From Mastigamoeba balamuthi (Eukaryota > Evosea > Mastigamoebida > Mastigamoebidae), in NCBI GenBank assembly GCA_902651635.1, contig CACRSC010000075.1:536244-600243 (forward strand): DNA of 64,000 nucleotides, in the 5' to 3' direction. Below the pieces are notes generated by a model, which worked only from the letters and a program-made list of their open reading frames with translations, was not told where the DNA came from and made no database searches. Below, piece by piece: positions 11,189 through 24,600 of the stretch. Within the stretch, counting starts at the first letter, position 1, and the number at the start of each line of letters is the position of its first letter. Position numbers and translations under genes: made by a program.

Positions 11189-14100
11189 CTAAACGTTATC
11201 TGGAGGTTCTTGGTCTCCTGTTGGTTCCGCTGGTGCGTCTCTGTTGATCTCGTGGGCAGCCACAGGAACGACTATCTCTTGGGCGGCAGCAGACGCTGCG
11301 GGTTGGCTCGCAGCAGTCAGGGCCACCCGGGGCTCCTGGGGCACCTGCATCGCCACAGAGTCCACCTTGAGCGGCATGATCGACATCATCGAAGCCATCT
11401 CGTCGTCGCTAGTCTCTGCCTTGACCGAGTTGTTGGCGCTGTTGTTCGAGTGCTGCGCGAACAGCCCAGCCGCGTTGGCGCTCCCCGCAGACTTGATTAG
11501 CTCCTCGGGCACTTCGAACGCTCCTTGCGTCTGCGCGCGTGGTCAGACATCAATCGCAAAAGGGCCGGCCTGCTCACAGCGAATGTGGTGGGCCAGCTGC
11601 GGAGTATCTGGAAGACCGAGGGGCGCCTCTCTGGCTGCGTCTGCCAGCAGTGCTCCAGCAGGTCGGCTACCTCGGGCGACGAGTTTGGCGGTATCTCAGG
11701 AGGCCCCATCTGCACGCGGCGCATCTCCACGACGCTGCCCATGTTTATGCTCAGCATCCCTGGCGACGCTGCCGGGGACGCCGCAGGGGAGGCCTGGCTC
11801 CCAGTGGCTGTGCCAGAGGTCGAGGAGGACTGGGTCATCTCCGGGGGCGCGATGAGCTCCCAGAGGACAATGGCAAACGCGTAGACGTCGGTCGCTGGCG
11901 TCAGGAACGTGCCAGCGATAACCTCTGGCGGCTGCCACGCTGCCCTCTTCTTCGTCACCCCTCTGTCCGCAGAGAAGGCGCCTCTCCTGTTGCTGAACCA
12001 GAAGTCCGTCACCTTCACTGTCCCCTTGGAGTCAATCTGGTAGGGGATCAGTGTTGAGACATTAGATCATCTGGTTTAGGCACAAGAAGGTTGTTTGTGC
12101 AGATGTTGCCGTGGACGATCGGTGGCTTGCATGAATGCAAGTACGCAATCCCCTTGAGCACGTCCTGTGCGATATAGGGTGGCTGTGTTAGACACCAAAA
12201 TAAAGGACGCAACTCACGAATGCCATTGCTATGAGAGAATACTCGCTTGCATAGCGCTTCTCTTTCCTTAGATAGTCGGCCAGAGAGCCGCCCTCCATGT
12301 ACTCCGTGGTCACGAGGATATCCGTGTGTGTCTCGCAGTAGCCCATGAGCATGAGGAGGTTGGGGTGGTGCAGCTTGTGCAGCAGCAGCACCTCCTCCTT
12401 GATCAGCCGCTGGTCCTCCTTGGGCGTCACCTTCTTGTCGATCACCCGCACCGCCACTGTCGTCCCGTGCCAGTCGGCCATGTACAGCGCACCGTACCGG
12501 CCTCTGCCCAGGCACTGGCCTAGGTCGAGCTCAGTCCTGCGGATGTTGTAGAACTCCACAGATGCCCTCTGTTGCACACGTCAGAACTTCTGCCTTAACT
12601 GATTAGAGCGTACCGTTCTCCATACGGCAGCAGTCAAAGCTGCGATGCAGATGAGGAATCCGCCCCCGAGGCCGATGGAGAGGCCCAGCACCAAGTTGGT
12701 GTTGTCGTCCGACTTGCCCGTGTCCTGCGACACGTACCACCTGCCGCAGTTGCCCACGCTGAAAGAGCCCTCGAGTGTCTTGGAAGCTGAGCCCCGGAGG
12801 ATGTAGACCGTGTTCGAGCCCTGGTTGCAGCAGTCGACAGAGCTGCTGCACTTGTCCCTGAATGGCCCGAACTGCAGTCCCTCGATGGTGAAGACGCTCC
12901 GCTGGTAGACGGCGTTGATCAGGTCGTCGGGTGTCAGCGTCTTGTTGGGGTCGCCGCCCTTGGCCACGTCGATCACCTGCGAGAGGAACTTCCCCACGAA
13001 GAAGCCCATGAACGACAGCCCGTCGGAGTCGTCCGATGACACCCACGTGTTGTACTCGGTGCGCAGCGCCGACGTCGAGGCGAAGTTAATCAGCGGCGGG
13101 AACACGCTGATCGTGTACGTGACGGCCTCCGCGGTGGAGTTGGGGTCCCATCCGCTCTGCACCGACTTGACCTGCGAGTTGAGCAGCCGGACTTTGCGCG
13201 AGCGCGGCACTCGGCTCGCATCGAACGTGCCCCCGAGGACCAGGAACGCCTCGAACTCTTCTTCCCTCTGCAGAATGAACGCTGTGGCGTCCTCTGCTGT
13301 GAACACCTGGGATTTGAGCCCAGAGACGCCCTGCAGAGGAGAAACCGTGAGTGTGCGCGACAGATCAAAGGGATGGTGAAATTGTTGCCAATACCACTGC
13401 GCTATTGTCCAGCACGCTCCCCCATCCTCTGGCGCACTCCTCTGTGTAGGACGTGGGCTTGGCGCCGTTCTTGATCACGGCCACGTTGGTGAGGTTGTAC
13501 GACCGGAAGAACTTGGCCGCTGCCGCCATCTCGTCGTAGGCCGACGGGAACAGGTTGATCAGCCTCCTGCAGTCGATCGTGAGCAAAAGGAGAGAAAGAG
13601 TAAGGAAGCCGACCTTCTGAAGGGACGAGTCAACGCGAAGTAGCCTGGGACGGGGGAAATCGCGGCGACCGTCTCGAAGGACTGGACGTAGGAGAGGTCC
13701 AGCAGATCCGAGACGACGAGGGCGATGACCTTGCTGCCCTCCAGATCGTTTTCTGCGTTGTCGATGGTGCCGAGCCGCGACCTGAGCAGTACGTTGCTGG
13801 TCCCCTCCGCGTTGTAGTCGTTGACGGCACCCAGGAGGCCAGTGCGCACCGCGGTGTCCACGCCGTTGGCCGTGTCGTCGAACGAGCCCACGACGGTCAT
13901 CAGGCCGCCAGCGGACCACTCGGGCGCCATACAGCCGGCGAACTTGAACGTCGCGGGAGGTATGGGCGTCTGCGTGTCGTTGCTGGGGTTGTACTGCGTC
14001 ATGTAGACCTCGTGGACGCCCTGGTTGCACTTGTCGCCCTCGCTCTGCGTCGACGCGCCTCCGCTGATGCCGCCGTCACCGTAGGGCCCCAGCGTCATGC

Positions 14101-15643
14101 CCAGCACGTTGAACGTGCGCGCGTCGACGAAGACCGTGTTGAGGAACGACCACTGCGTCAGCGGGAGCCCGTTGCGGGCGACGGCCTGCTGGGCGACCTC
14201 GTAGATGAACCAGCCCGTCAGGTACCCCTCCAGCGCCATGTGCGACCGCTGCTCCGGCGGCACCTGCGAGCGGGCGAACCTGCGCAGCAGAGACGTCGCC
14301 TGCCACGGGTTGGCGGGCGTGGGGAACGGCATGTTCTGCGTGAAGAACATGTGGATGCCTCTGGAGGCCAGCAGCGACTTGGTCTCCGGGCTCAGCGACA
14401 CCTCGAGGTCCTCTGGCGACACCGACGCCACGAAGAACATCGCGAGGTCCCTGTGGCCGGCCCTCACGAACCGCGACAGGAAGTGGGCCGTCGAGCCGGG
14501 AGTCGTGGCCACGATGAGCACCTTAACTTCCTGCGACCCGAGCAGGCTCTGCACGACGGCGTCCATCTGCGCGTCGCTGAGGCTCCTGTGCAGGGGGGAA
14601 CACTGAGAACAGGGGAGCGTCCGTAGTGTGCTGCGCACTCGTCGTCGATCCTGACGAAGGAGCGGAGGCCCCAGGGATGGCCCGTGAGCACCCGGAGCGA
14701 GTCGTTGACGTAGCACATCGCCCAGTCCCCGAACTTCATCCTGTAGCCCACGAGGCCGACGTGCGACAGCGTGTCCCAGTCGTGCGACAGCATCGACAGC
14801 ACCGCGTTGAGCTCGTCGATGCCCGCCGCCCGGACGTTCACCACGTAGGGCAGCCGCACCGCGTCAGCGCTACTGCCGTCCAGTCCTGGCGGGCAGGAAA
14901 CAGAAAGGGGCTCAGTCAGTACTGTCGCCAAATGGGGCAGGAGGGGATTTGTGGATTATGACCGCAGAAGCCACCGTTTTCTCCAGCAGTTCTGACGCGG
15001 CTGGACTCGTGCGCTGCCTTGGATGGCGGGGTACCTTGGCGGACGAAGCTGGCGGTGAGGTTCTCGACGACGCGCAGGACCATGCTTGCGGAGAGGGTGC
15101 CGACGAGGGGCACAGAGCGGTTCGAGAGGTACCCCAGCAGCTGGTCCTCCGTGTCTCCCGTCCCCGTCGGCGTCGACGCGGCGATCATGAACGCGCAGTC
15201 CTCCTCCACCAGCCTGTGCACGTTGCTCACGAGCTGGTCCTGCGGCGGGCGGTGTGGTGCGGTGCTGTCAGGTACGGGACCGGAGCCTCCGCAGGCCGGA
15301 ATTACGGCGGAGTTCAAGTGCCCTTCGGTGGTGCCCCGGTAAAGAAAGTGGTGCGGGCTGTCAGAGGGCGCTGGCGCGCTGCCAGGGCACGCGGGCGGAC
15401 CTCGGAGCTGTGGTTATACTGCACGAGCTTCAGCTTCAGCGTTGTGAGCTTGTTGGCCTCGTCGATGGCGGCGCTGAGCCCGTGGGCGGCGCCCATCTCG
15501 GTCTGCGACGTGCCCACCGACTGCCCGACGACGACGACGCCCGTCGCGTTGGGGCAGCGGGCCGGCCTCCCCAGCATCTGCGCGGCGTGCGCGCAGGCGA
15601 GCAGGCACGCCAGAACAGAGCACGCTCGGGCCACAGTGCTCAT
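11189..15643 (-). CDS. receptor pseudokinase, array copy 3
   Basis: About 1,261 residues. Exons are 15401-15643, 15035-15239, 14639-14885, 13614-14585, about 13398-13566, 12614-13330, 12218-12568, 12084-12164, 11578-12036 and 11189-11530. The donor after exon 5 could be at 13397 or 13394 (both in frame). The start at 15641-15643 precedes a signal peptide (CSVLACLLACAHAAQ). Two PBP1 modules and the membrane segment before WRT are as in the other copies. This copy is the most divergent in the kinase-like part. The loop is GRGRYG, beta 3 is VAVRVIDKKVT, the catalytic loop is HGNICTNN (Asn rather than Ser after HG) and DFG is DFW. The activation-segment exon begins IDSKGTVKV where most copies have MD, which confirms that the methionine there is not a start. 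The tail ends PPDNV. Confidence 0.85.
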
Positions 15644-16368
15644 CAGGGCGGGAACTGATGAATCGATGAACAAGAAGCAAACAAAATAGTGTTGTGACTG
15701 GCAGACTGATGAGTGTTTTCGTGGCGTTTCAAGATTCCCCGAGCGCGGTGGGCCGGGTCTGTTTTCGCCCCGAGCTGTGTGGCTGCCTGAGCCCGCCAAG
15801 GGGTGTGTGTGGGCTGCTGTGCTCGGGGTGGCTTGCGAGCTGTAGCGCGATCCCCGGGGTGCTCTGCTGGAAATGCTGTGGATAATGCGGAGTCATGTTG
15901 CGGTGCTCTGCGCTTCCTCCGTCAGGAAAACCGTCCGCTCCGGGGCTTGTTTTCATAATCGGCCTCTGTGCTGAGTCATGCACCCCCGGACTTTGCCTGA
16001 ATGAGGAAACGCGCTCGAAACCCGATTGCAGCTTGCTGGCACTTTGCCCGCCCGAGGCAATCTGCTGACTCCCCATGCCCGAGAACGGCATGTTTTACCA
16101 GTTTGCGTCGCTTATTGGTCCGCGTTCGCCCTGTCTCGGCGTGGGCTCTGCACCATAAAGTGCATTTTCCCGAAGCGCACTGCAGCAGAGACGCCCCCCT
16201 GGCCACCTCACCATTCGCTAGACACGGCTGGCGGGGACCACCAGAGAGCTGTGTTGCGTTTGCCGCGTGTGTGGTGCGGCGCAGGGGCGTGTTGGGCGTG
16301 TGGGCGCGTGGACGTTACTACTGTACGCTATCTAACCCTCCCGTGTTTAGCGAGACGCGCAGGCGTGT
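15644..16368. other. intergenic between copies 3 and 4
   Basis: A 725-base spacer with no recognisable coding exon. Open frames that cross it lack signal peptide, PBP1 or kinase motifs and look like chance frames in GC-rich DNA. Confidence 0.5.
15692..15701 (-). promoter_or_regulatory. TGAC-type element upstream of copy 3
   Basis: TTGTGACTGG lies 49-58 bases upstream of the start. It matches the array element only in its TGTGAC part, so this is one of the weaker instances. Confidence 0.22.
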
Positions 16369-19300
16369 TCAGACGTTGTTGTCCGAGGGCTGTGCCTTGG
16401 GCTCCTCCGCGGCGGCGCTCTCCTTCTCCTTCTCCTTCTCCTTCTCCGCAGGCGCGGCGACGGCGCTGAGCTTCACGTTGGGCTCCAGGGGGATCTGCAG
16501 GGCCACACTGTCGGCCTTGAGCGCCATGAACGTCACCATCGAGGCCGCCATGTCGTCGCCACTCGAGTCGTCGCCCTTGGGGCCCTTGTTGTTGGCGCTG
16601 TTGCTAGAGTGCTGCGAGAAGAGCCCCGCAGCGTTGGCGCTTCCCACCGACTGGATGAGGTCCTGGGGCACCTCGAACGCTCCCAGCGTCTGCACACGAC
16701 TGTCAGCACAGAGCGATGAACTGGTAGAGCGCTCACAGCGAATGTGGTGGGCCAGTTGCGCAGGATCTGGAAGATGGAGGGGCGCCTCTCGGGCTGCGTC
16801 TGCCAGCACCGCTCCAGCAGGTCTGCTACCTCTGGCGACGCGTTGTGCGGTATCTCCGGAGGGCCCATCTGCGACTGGTGCATCTCCACGACGCTGCCCA
16901 TGCTGAAGCTCGCCATCCCTGGAGACATCCCGGGCGACGGGGGTGCAGAGGACGAGGGCGACACCGAGACCGGGTTCAGGTCTGCTGCGCCAGATGCCGA
17001 CGACGAAGAGAGGGTCATGTCGGGGGGCGCGATTATCTCCCAGAGGACGATGCCGAAGGCGTAGACGTCGGTCGCTGGCGTCAGGAACGTGCCAGCGATG
17101 ACCTCTGGCGGCTGCCACGCTGCCTTCTTCAGAGACCTGCCGCTGCCAGAGGACGAGAGAGCACCCCTCTTGCTGCTGTACCACAGGTCCGACACCTTCA
17201 CTGTCCCCTTGTTGTCCATCTGATAGGGTGTTTGTTAATTGGTGGAAATTGTCAAGACAATACCAGGAGGTTTTGCGTGCAGATGCTGCCGTGGACGATC
17301 GGTGGCTTGCACGAGTGCAGGTACGCGATCCCCTTGAGCACATCCTACGAAAAGTTAAACAATGTAGCCGCCAAAAAGAACTCACGAAAGCCAGTGCGAC
17401 GAGCGAGTAGACGCTGGCGTAGCGCTTCTCTTTCCTGAGGTATTCGGCGAGGGTGCCGCCCTCCATGTACTCTGTGACAACGAGGATGTCGGAGCGGGTC
17501 TCGCAGTAGCCCATGAGCATGAGGAGGTTGGGGTGGTGCAGCTTGTGCAGCAGCAGCACCTCCTCCTTGATCAGCCGCTGGTCCTCCTTGGGCGTCGCCT
17601 TCTTGTCGATCACCCGCACCGCCACTGTCGTCCCGTGCCAGTCCGCCATGAACATCGACCCAAAGCGGCCCTGCCCGAGGCAGTTGCCCAGCTCGATCTC
17701 TCCTCTATGAATGTTAAGGAACTCCACAGTCCTCCTCTGCAGAGCACAAAATTCAGTTGAAAGGTCTCGGCTCATGGTCGTACTGCTCTCCAGATGGCGA
17801 CAGACAGGGCCGTGAGGCAGATAATTGCACCACCGCCCAGGCCGACGCACAAGCCGACGATAAGGTTGGTGTTGTCGGTTTCTGTCGGCTCCTTGTCCAG
17901 GGGAATGTACCACTTGCCGCAGTTGCCGACGTTAAATGACTCGACGACCGTCCTGGACGCGTCGCCCTGGATGTACACCGTGCCGGTGCCCTGGTTGCAG
18001 CAGTCGCGCTTGGTGGGGCTGCTGCACTTGTCCTGGAAGGGCCCCAGCTGGATGCCGCCGACGGTGAAGACGCTCCTGTGGTAGATGGCGTCGATGAGGT
18101 CGCTGGCCGTGAGGCTCTCGTTGGGCTTGTTGCCCTTGGCCACCTCGATGGCCTGCGACAGGAACTTGCCCACCAAGAACCCCATGAACGACACGTCCGA
18201 CGCGTCATCGGTCGACACCCACGTGGCGAACTCTGAGCGCAGCTCCGACGTGGAGGCGAAGGAGTTGAGGGGCGGCGACACGCTCATCTTGAACGTCATC
18301 TCGCGCGCGGTCGAGTTGGGGTTCCAGCGGCCGCGCACGGGCACCACCTGCGAGTTGAGCAGGCGCAGCTTGGCGGACTTGGGGATGCTGTTGCCGTCGA
18401 GCTTGCCCCCGAGGACCAGGAACGCGTCGTATTTGTTTTCGTTGCTGAGAATGAACTCTGCGGCATCCGCGGTGAACACGTGGTAGTGCAGGTCGCCGGC
18501 GCGCTGCGCACGATGCACCCCGAGCCGTAAGGGCGTTGGAGGGCGGGGAAATGTGCACTCACCGAGGAGTTGGTGAAGGCTTTGTCGATCCCATCTGCGC
18601 ACTGCTTCGTGTAGGGGCTCTGGTCGTTTATGATAACTCCGATGCTGGAGAGGCCCCTGGACTTGAACCACTCCATCGATGCTGCCATCTCGTCGTAGGC
18701 TGTCGGGAACAGGTTGATGACACTCCTGCGGAGGGCCCGTGAGCACGTGGGACCAGTGGCCCAGTGTGCTGGGCTGTTGCGTGCCTCTGGAACGGGCGGT
18801 TGAGCGTGAAGTAGCCCGGGATGGGGGCGATCGTGGCCACGGGCTCGTAGGCGTCGATGTACTTGGGCTCCCTCAGCTCCGAGACGAGCATGGCGATGAC
18901 CTTGCTGGCCTTGAGGTCCTTGGCAGAGTCGCTGATGTTGCCGAGGCGCGAGCGGAGCAGGAGGCTGCTGGAGCCCTCGGAGTTGTGGTTGTTGACCGCC
19001 GCCAGGAGCCCCACGCGCACCTGAGAATCCAGCCCGTCGTAGGTGTCGTCGAACGAGCCCACGACGGTCACCTGGCCCCCTGCGGACCACTCGGGCGTCG
19101 TGCAGCCCGCGAACTTGAACGCCCCGACGGGCAGCGGCACCAGCGTGTCGTTGTTGGGGCTGTACACCGTCACGTGCATCTCGTGGACGCCCTGGTTGCA
19201 CGCGTCGGCTGTGCTCTGAGCTGAGAAGCCCCCGCTCATGCCGCCGTCACCGTAGGGGCCCAGCGTCATGCCCTGCACGTTGAACGTCCGCACGTCGGTG

Positions 19301-20881
19301 AAGACGGTCGACAGGAACGTCTGCGGCGTCAGGGGCAGTCCGTTGCGGGCGACGGCCTGCTGGGCGACCTCGTAGATGAACCAGCCCGTCAGGTACCCCT
19401 CCAGCGCCATGTGCGAGCGCTGGTCTGGCGGCACCTGCGAGCGGGCGAACCTGCGCAGCAGAGGTATCGCGCGCCACAGGTTGTCGGGGGTGGGGAACGG
19501 CATGTTCTGCGTGAAGAGCATGTAGACGCTGTTACGGACCAGCAGCGCCTTGTCCTCGGCGCTCAGCCGCACCTCGAGGTCCTCGGGCGAGGACCACGCC
19601 ACGAAGCACATCACGAGGCCCTCGATTTTGTGGCCCGAGTGCACGAGCCGCGAGACAAAGTGCGCCGTCGTCTCTGGCGTCGTGGACACAATCAGCGCCG
19701 CCGGCTGCCCCTTGGCGAACAGCTCGTCGAGCTTCTGGTTCATCTGCGCGTCGCTGAGGTGTCTGCGGAGCGTTGTGTGTGAGCAGAGCGAGCTGTGGGG
19801 GCGACGAGGGCGCAGGGCGGTCAGAGCGCAGGCGCACTCGTCGAGGGCCAACTGGATCGACGAGAGGAGACCCCACGGGTGGCCTGTCATGGCCCGCAGC
19901 GCGTCGTCGGCGTAGCGCTGGGCCCAGTCGCCGAACGACGCGTTGTGCGAGACGAGGGCGACGTTGCTGAGGATCTCCCAGTCGTGCGCGAGCAGCGAGA
20001 GCACCGCGTTGAACTCCTCGACGCCCGAGGCCCGCACGTTGACCGCAAGCGGCAGCTTCGTGGTGAACACGGCCCCATTGGTCCCTGCGCGCGGAACGCC
20101 GGCGCGCACACAATGACGCCAACGCCGTCAGCAGTTGACGAGTGATACCGGAAATGGCAGCGGCTATTTCGGTTTTTTCCTGACCGTTTCTCGACACTTT
20201 TCATGGTGGTGTGACACTGCTCACCGAGCGAAACAAGCCCCACAGTTCTCCCAATCCCACAGCGCCGCTGAGAGCCCTCCGCACCTCTGCGCTCGAAGTC
20301 GGCCGAGAGGAGAGAGACCTGGCGCAGCGCCTGGCTCGCGGAGAGGGTGCCGACGATGGGCAGCCCGTAGGACACGCCGTAGCGGAGCAGCTCCGCCTCG
20401 CTTTCGCTCGTTCCCGTCGAGGCGGCGACCATGAACGCGCAGTCGCGCTCCACCAGCGTGTGCGTGTTGTTCACGAGCTCTTCCTGCGTAGGGGCAGCGC
20501 GCGGGAGGGGCAGGAGGGTCAGGAACGGCGCGGAGGCCGAAAGTGCAGAGTCTCCGACTCAGCGCATCCCCCAAATTGGCGTGAATTCAATTCATCATGT
20601 CCATGTGCACGCGGGGTTGTGCGCGGCGCTCCGCGTTGTGTGCGCACCTCCTCGCGGTGGTAGTACTGCACGAGCCTCAGGGTGAGCGAGGTGAGCTTGT
20701 TGGCCTCGTCGATGGCGGCTCTGAGGCCCCGGGCGGCTCCCTGCTCGATCTGCGAGGTGCCCACAGACTGCCCGATGACGATGTCCGTCACGTTGGCGCA
20801 CTGGGGCCTCTTGAGCGGCACGGCGCCCGCGCAGAGCAGCGCCAGCGCCAGAACGCCGCACGCTAATGTAGACGCACGCAT
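16369..20881 (-). CDS. receptor pseudokinase, array copy 4
   Basis: About 1,258 residues. Exons are 20648-20881, 20285-20483, 19838-20084, 18785-19762, 18563-18725, 17784-18503, 17386-17736, 17264-17344, 16737-17219 and 16369-16689. The start is at 20879-20881, before a signal peptide (TLACGVLALALLCAGAV). The intron between exons 4 and 5 has a GC donor (AG|GCACGC), as in copy 5. Ectodomain: two PBP1 modules. Kinase-like motifs: GQGRFG loop, VAVR, HGSICTQN, DLW. The tail has an expanded run of alternating Lys and Glu (KEKEKEKE) encoded by a CTTCTC microsatellite and ends SDNNV. Exon lengths and N-terminus (LKRPQCANV) make copy 5 its closest relative in the array. Confidence 0.86.
16415..16450 (+). 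repeat. CTTCTC microsatellite in copy 4 tail
   Basis: Repeated TCCTTC/CTTCTC hexamers within the last exon of copy 4, read on the minus strand as alternating Glu-Lys. It is absent from the tails of the neighbouring copies, so it looks like a recent in-frame expansion. Confidence 0.75.
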
Positions 20882-21666
20882 GCCTTGTGCGGGAACGGGT
20901 GCTAACTATGTGTGACTTGCTAGATTGTTTGTGTGACGGTTTGTTTATTCCGGGACAGAATAACGATGTGCACTGGATGCCTGTGGATTCTGTGATTGTG
21001 CAAACGCCGTTCTCACAGCTTTCGCAGGTCGTCGGAGGTGGAGGCGTGCAAGCGGCGTGGGGCGCCGAGCTGTTCGTGGGGCACTGGGAATGTGGGTGCA
21101 CCAATTAACCCCGCATCACAAAACTGCAATTTTCGGAAAGAAGCACCAATCTTGAAGAAATTCTGATCGAGACCGTCAGAGATCACGAGCGATCGATGGT
21201 GCACCGCCAAATAACCCTATTGCGCTCTCGAGGAGCGAAGACGCCTAGTTCAACGTTCGAATGAACATTATAACGGAGAGCAGAAAAATGAAGCGGGGGG
21301 GGGGATTCGGAGGAGTATCAAAAATGATGAATTTGGAGGAGTTGAATTGGAGCATTGGCAATTTCCCCGATGAACACTGTTCATGTACCTCTACCAGAGG
21401 CGAGACAGTCCAAGAATGTGGAGCACATCACTGTGCTCCATAATTCCCGGCATCATCGTAGACATAAAAGAAAGTAGTTTCCTTCAATTTGCAGTATTCC
21501 CGTGTTGTCCACTTGCAGTTACCCAGCCCGAGCGTCGCCCTGCAATCCATCCGTGAGTTTCCACAGCACTTGTGCAGATCTCGAAGTCGCGTAGCCAACG
21601 AAGTGGGTATGTACGGTCGTTGTTCATGCTTCAGTTACATGTGCAAGGCATAGCGATCTGTCCGAT
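20882..21666. other. intergenic between copies 4 and 5
   Basis: A 785-base spacer, moderately AT-rich around 21110-21480, with a G run near 21295-21304. No gene, RNA or mobile element was recognised. Confidence 0.5.
20931..20940 (-). promoter_or_regulatory. TGACG-type element upstream of copy 4
   Basis: GTGTGACGGT lies 50-59 bases upstream of the start, followed by TTG. A second weaker TGTGAC lies at 20910-20916. The match to copy 1 (TGTGACGGT) is exact over nine bases. Confidence 0.35.
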
Positions 21667-24600
21667 TTACTTCTCCTTTTGCTTTCTGTCGCCCTTCTTG
21701 TGGTGCTTGGGCGCGGGCTCAGTCTGAGCCTCGGGAACCGGAAGAGAGGAAACTGGCTGCTCCGAGGTGCTGGGCGCAACTCCGGGCCCCTGGGGCACCT
21801 GTAGGGCAACAGAGTCCACCTTGAGCGCCATGAACGAAGCCATCGAGGCCGCCACCTCATCCTCGCTCGAGCCGCCCGGCTTGTTGTTGGCGCTGTTGCT
21901 CGAGGGCAGCGAGAACAACCCCGCGGCGTTGGCGCTGCCCGCCGACGGGATCAGGTCCTGGGGAACCTCGAAGGCCCCAAGTGCCTGTGCGTGTGGGAAG
22001 AGTGTGAGAAACTGTAGAGACTGACTGAGTACTCACGGCGAATGTGGTGGGCCAGTTGCGCAGGATCTGGAAGACCGAGGGGCGTCTCTCGGGCTGCGTC
22101 TGCCAGCACCGCTCTAGCAGGTCGGCGACCTCGGGCGACACGTTGTGCGGCATCTCCGGCGGCCCTGCCTGCACTTGGTGCATCTCCACGCTGAAGCTCG
22201 CCATCCCTGGCGACATCCCGGGCGACGCAGGCGCGGAGGACGAGGGCGACAGCGAAACCTTCTGAAATGCTGTGCCAGCGACCCCAGACGGAGACTCTGA
22301 GGAGGTAGTGTCCATGGGAACGAGAATCTCCCAAAGGACGATGCCGAAGGCGTAGACGTCGGTCGCTGGCGTCAGGAACGTGCCGGCGATGACCTCTGGC
22401 GGCTGCCACGCTGCCTTCTTCAGCGACTTGCCGCTGCCCGACGACGAGAGTGCGCCCCTATGATTGCTGAACCAGAAGTCCGACACCTTCACTGTCCCCT
22501 TGCCGTCCATCTGATGGTGGCTCACTGCTTAGAAGAGCCGAACGGAACAAATCGTACGAGGAGGTTTTTCGTGCAGATGCTGCCGTGGACGATCGGTGGC
22601 TTGCACGAGTGCAGGTACGCAATCCCCTTCAGCACGTCCTACGAGAAGTTAACCACTGTGATCGTCAAAAAGAACTCACGAAAGCCAGGGCGACGAGCGA
22701 GTAGACGCTGGCGTAGCGCTTCTCTTTCCTGAGGAATTTTGCGAGGGTTCCGCCCTCCATGTACTCTGTGACAACAAGGATGTCGCTGCCAGTCTCGCAG
22801 TAGCCCATGAGCATGAGGAGGTTGGGGTGGTGGTGCTGGTGCAGCAGAAGCACCTCTTCCTTGATCAGCCGCTGGTCCTCTTTGGGCGTCGCCTTCTTTT
22901 CTATCACCCTCACTGCCACTGTCGTCCCGTGCCAGTCGGCCATGTATATCGCCCCGAACCTGCCCTTTCCCAGGCACTGGCCCAGCTCCAGCTCTCTTTT
23001 GTTTATGTTCAGAAACTCCACAGTCCTCTTCTACAGATGCAATTCTGGTCAATTGAAAAGCGCTCCAGCGAAAAACCCGCACTGCTCTCCAGACGGCCAC
23101 GGACAGAGACATTATGCTGACGATTGCTCCGCCGCCCAGACCGATGCACAGGCTCAGAATCAGGTAGGTGTGTTCAACAACCGCGGGCTCCTTGTCCAGG
23201 GGAATGTACCACCTGCCGCAGTCACCCACGTTGAACGTTTCGACGTTCGTTGACGCGCCACCCTGGATGTACACCGCGCCGGTGCCCTGGTTGCAGCAGT
23301 CGCGCTTGGTGGGGCTGCTGCACTTGTCCTGGAAGGGCCCCAGCTGAATGCCGCCGACGGTGAAGATGCTCCTGTGATAGATGGCGTCGATGAGGTCGCT
23401 GGCCGTGAGGTTTCCGCTGGGCTTGTTGACCCTGGCCACCTCGATGGCTTGCGACAGGAACTTGCCCACGAAGAACCCCGCGAACGACGCGTCCGACACG
23501 TCCTCTGTCGCAATCCACGAGTTGTAGGCGGTGCGCAGATCCGAAGTCGAGGCGAAGGAGTTCAGGGGCGGCGACACGCTCATCTTGAACGTCATCTCGC
23601 GCGCGGTCGAGTTGGAGTACCAGCCGATGGTCTGGGATTTCGCCTGCGAGTTGAGCAGGCGCACCTTGGTGGAGTAGGGGACGGAGTCGCCGTTGAGCTC
23701 GCCCCCTAGAACCAGGAACGCGTCGAAATAGCTTTCGTTGCAAAGAATGATCTCTGCGGCATCCCCGGAGAACACGTGGTAGCGCAAGCCGCTGGGGCGC
23801 TGCGCACGATACCCCTAGTCGCAGACACAGGGTGAGCACCAATAAGAGAGGAGTGTGCCGCACAGTGGAGTTGTCCACACTGTTCAAGAGCCCGTCGATG
23901 CACTGCTGCGTGTAGGGGCTCGCGTCGTTGCGGATCACCCCGACGCTACGGACGCCCCTGGAGCTGAGCCACTGCTCCGCTGCCGCCACCTCGTCGTATG
24001 CCGTCGGGAACACGTTGATCACGTTCCTGTGCAAGGTCGTGAGCCTGTGGGAGCGCCTGTCGCCGGAGGGCCGCGTGCCTCCTGAACGGGCGGTTGAGAG
24101 TGAAGTAGCCCGGGACGGGTGCAATCGTGGCCACGGCCTCGTAGATGTCGATGAGCTGCGGATCGATCAGATCTGATAGAAGAGTGGCGATGGCCTTGCT
24201 GGCCTTGAGCTCCCCGGCGGAGTCGCTGGTGTTGCCGAGGCGCGAACGGATCAGGACGCTGCTTGCGCCCTCGGAGTTGTGCTCGTTGGCCGCCGCCACG
24301 AGCCCAATGCGCGCCTCTGTGTCCAGGCCGTCGGAGAGGTCGTCGAAGGAGCCCACGACGGTCATCCGGGCCCCTGCGGACCACTCGGGAGCCCTGCAGC
24401 CCGCGAACTTGAAAGTTGCGCCGTCCTGCGGCTCCTGCCATTCATCAAGGGGGCTGTACTTCGTCACGTGCATCTCGTGGACTCCCTGGTTGCATGCGTC
24501 GGCTGTGCTCTGCATCGAGAGGTCCCCGCTCATGCCGCCGTCACCGTAGGGACCCAGCGTCATGCCCAGAACGTTGAACGTCCGCACGTCGGTGAAGACG

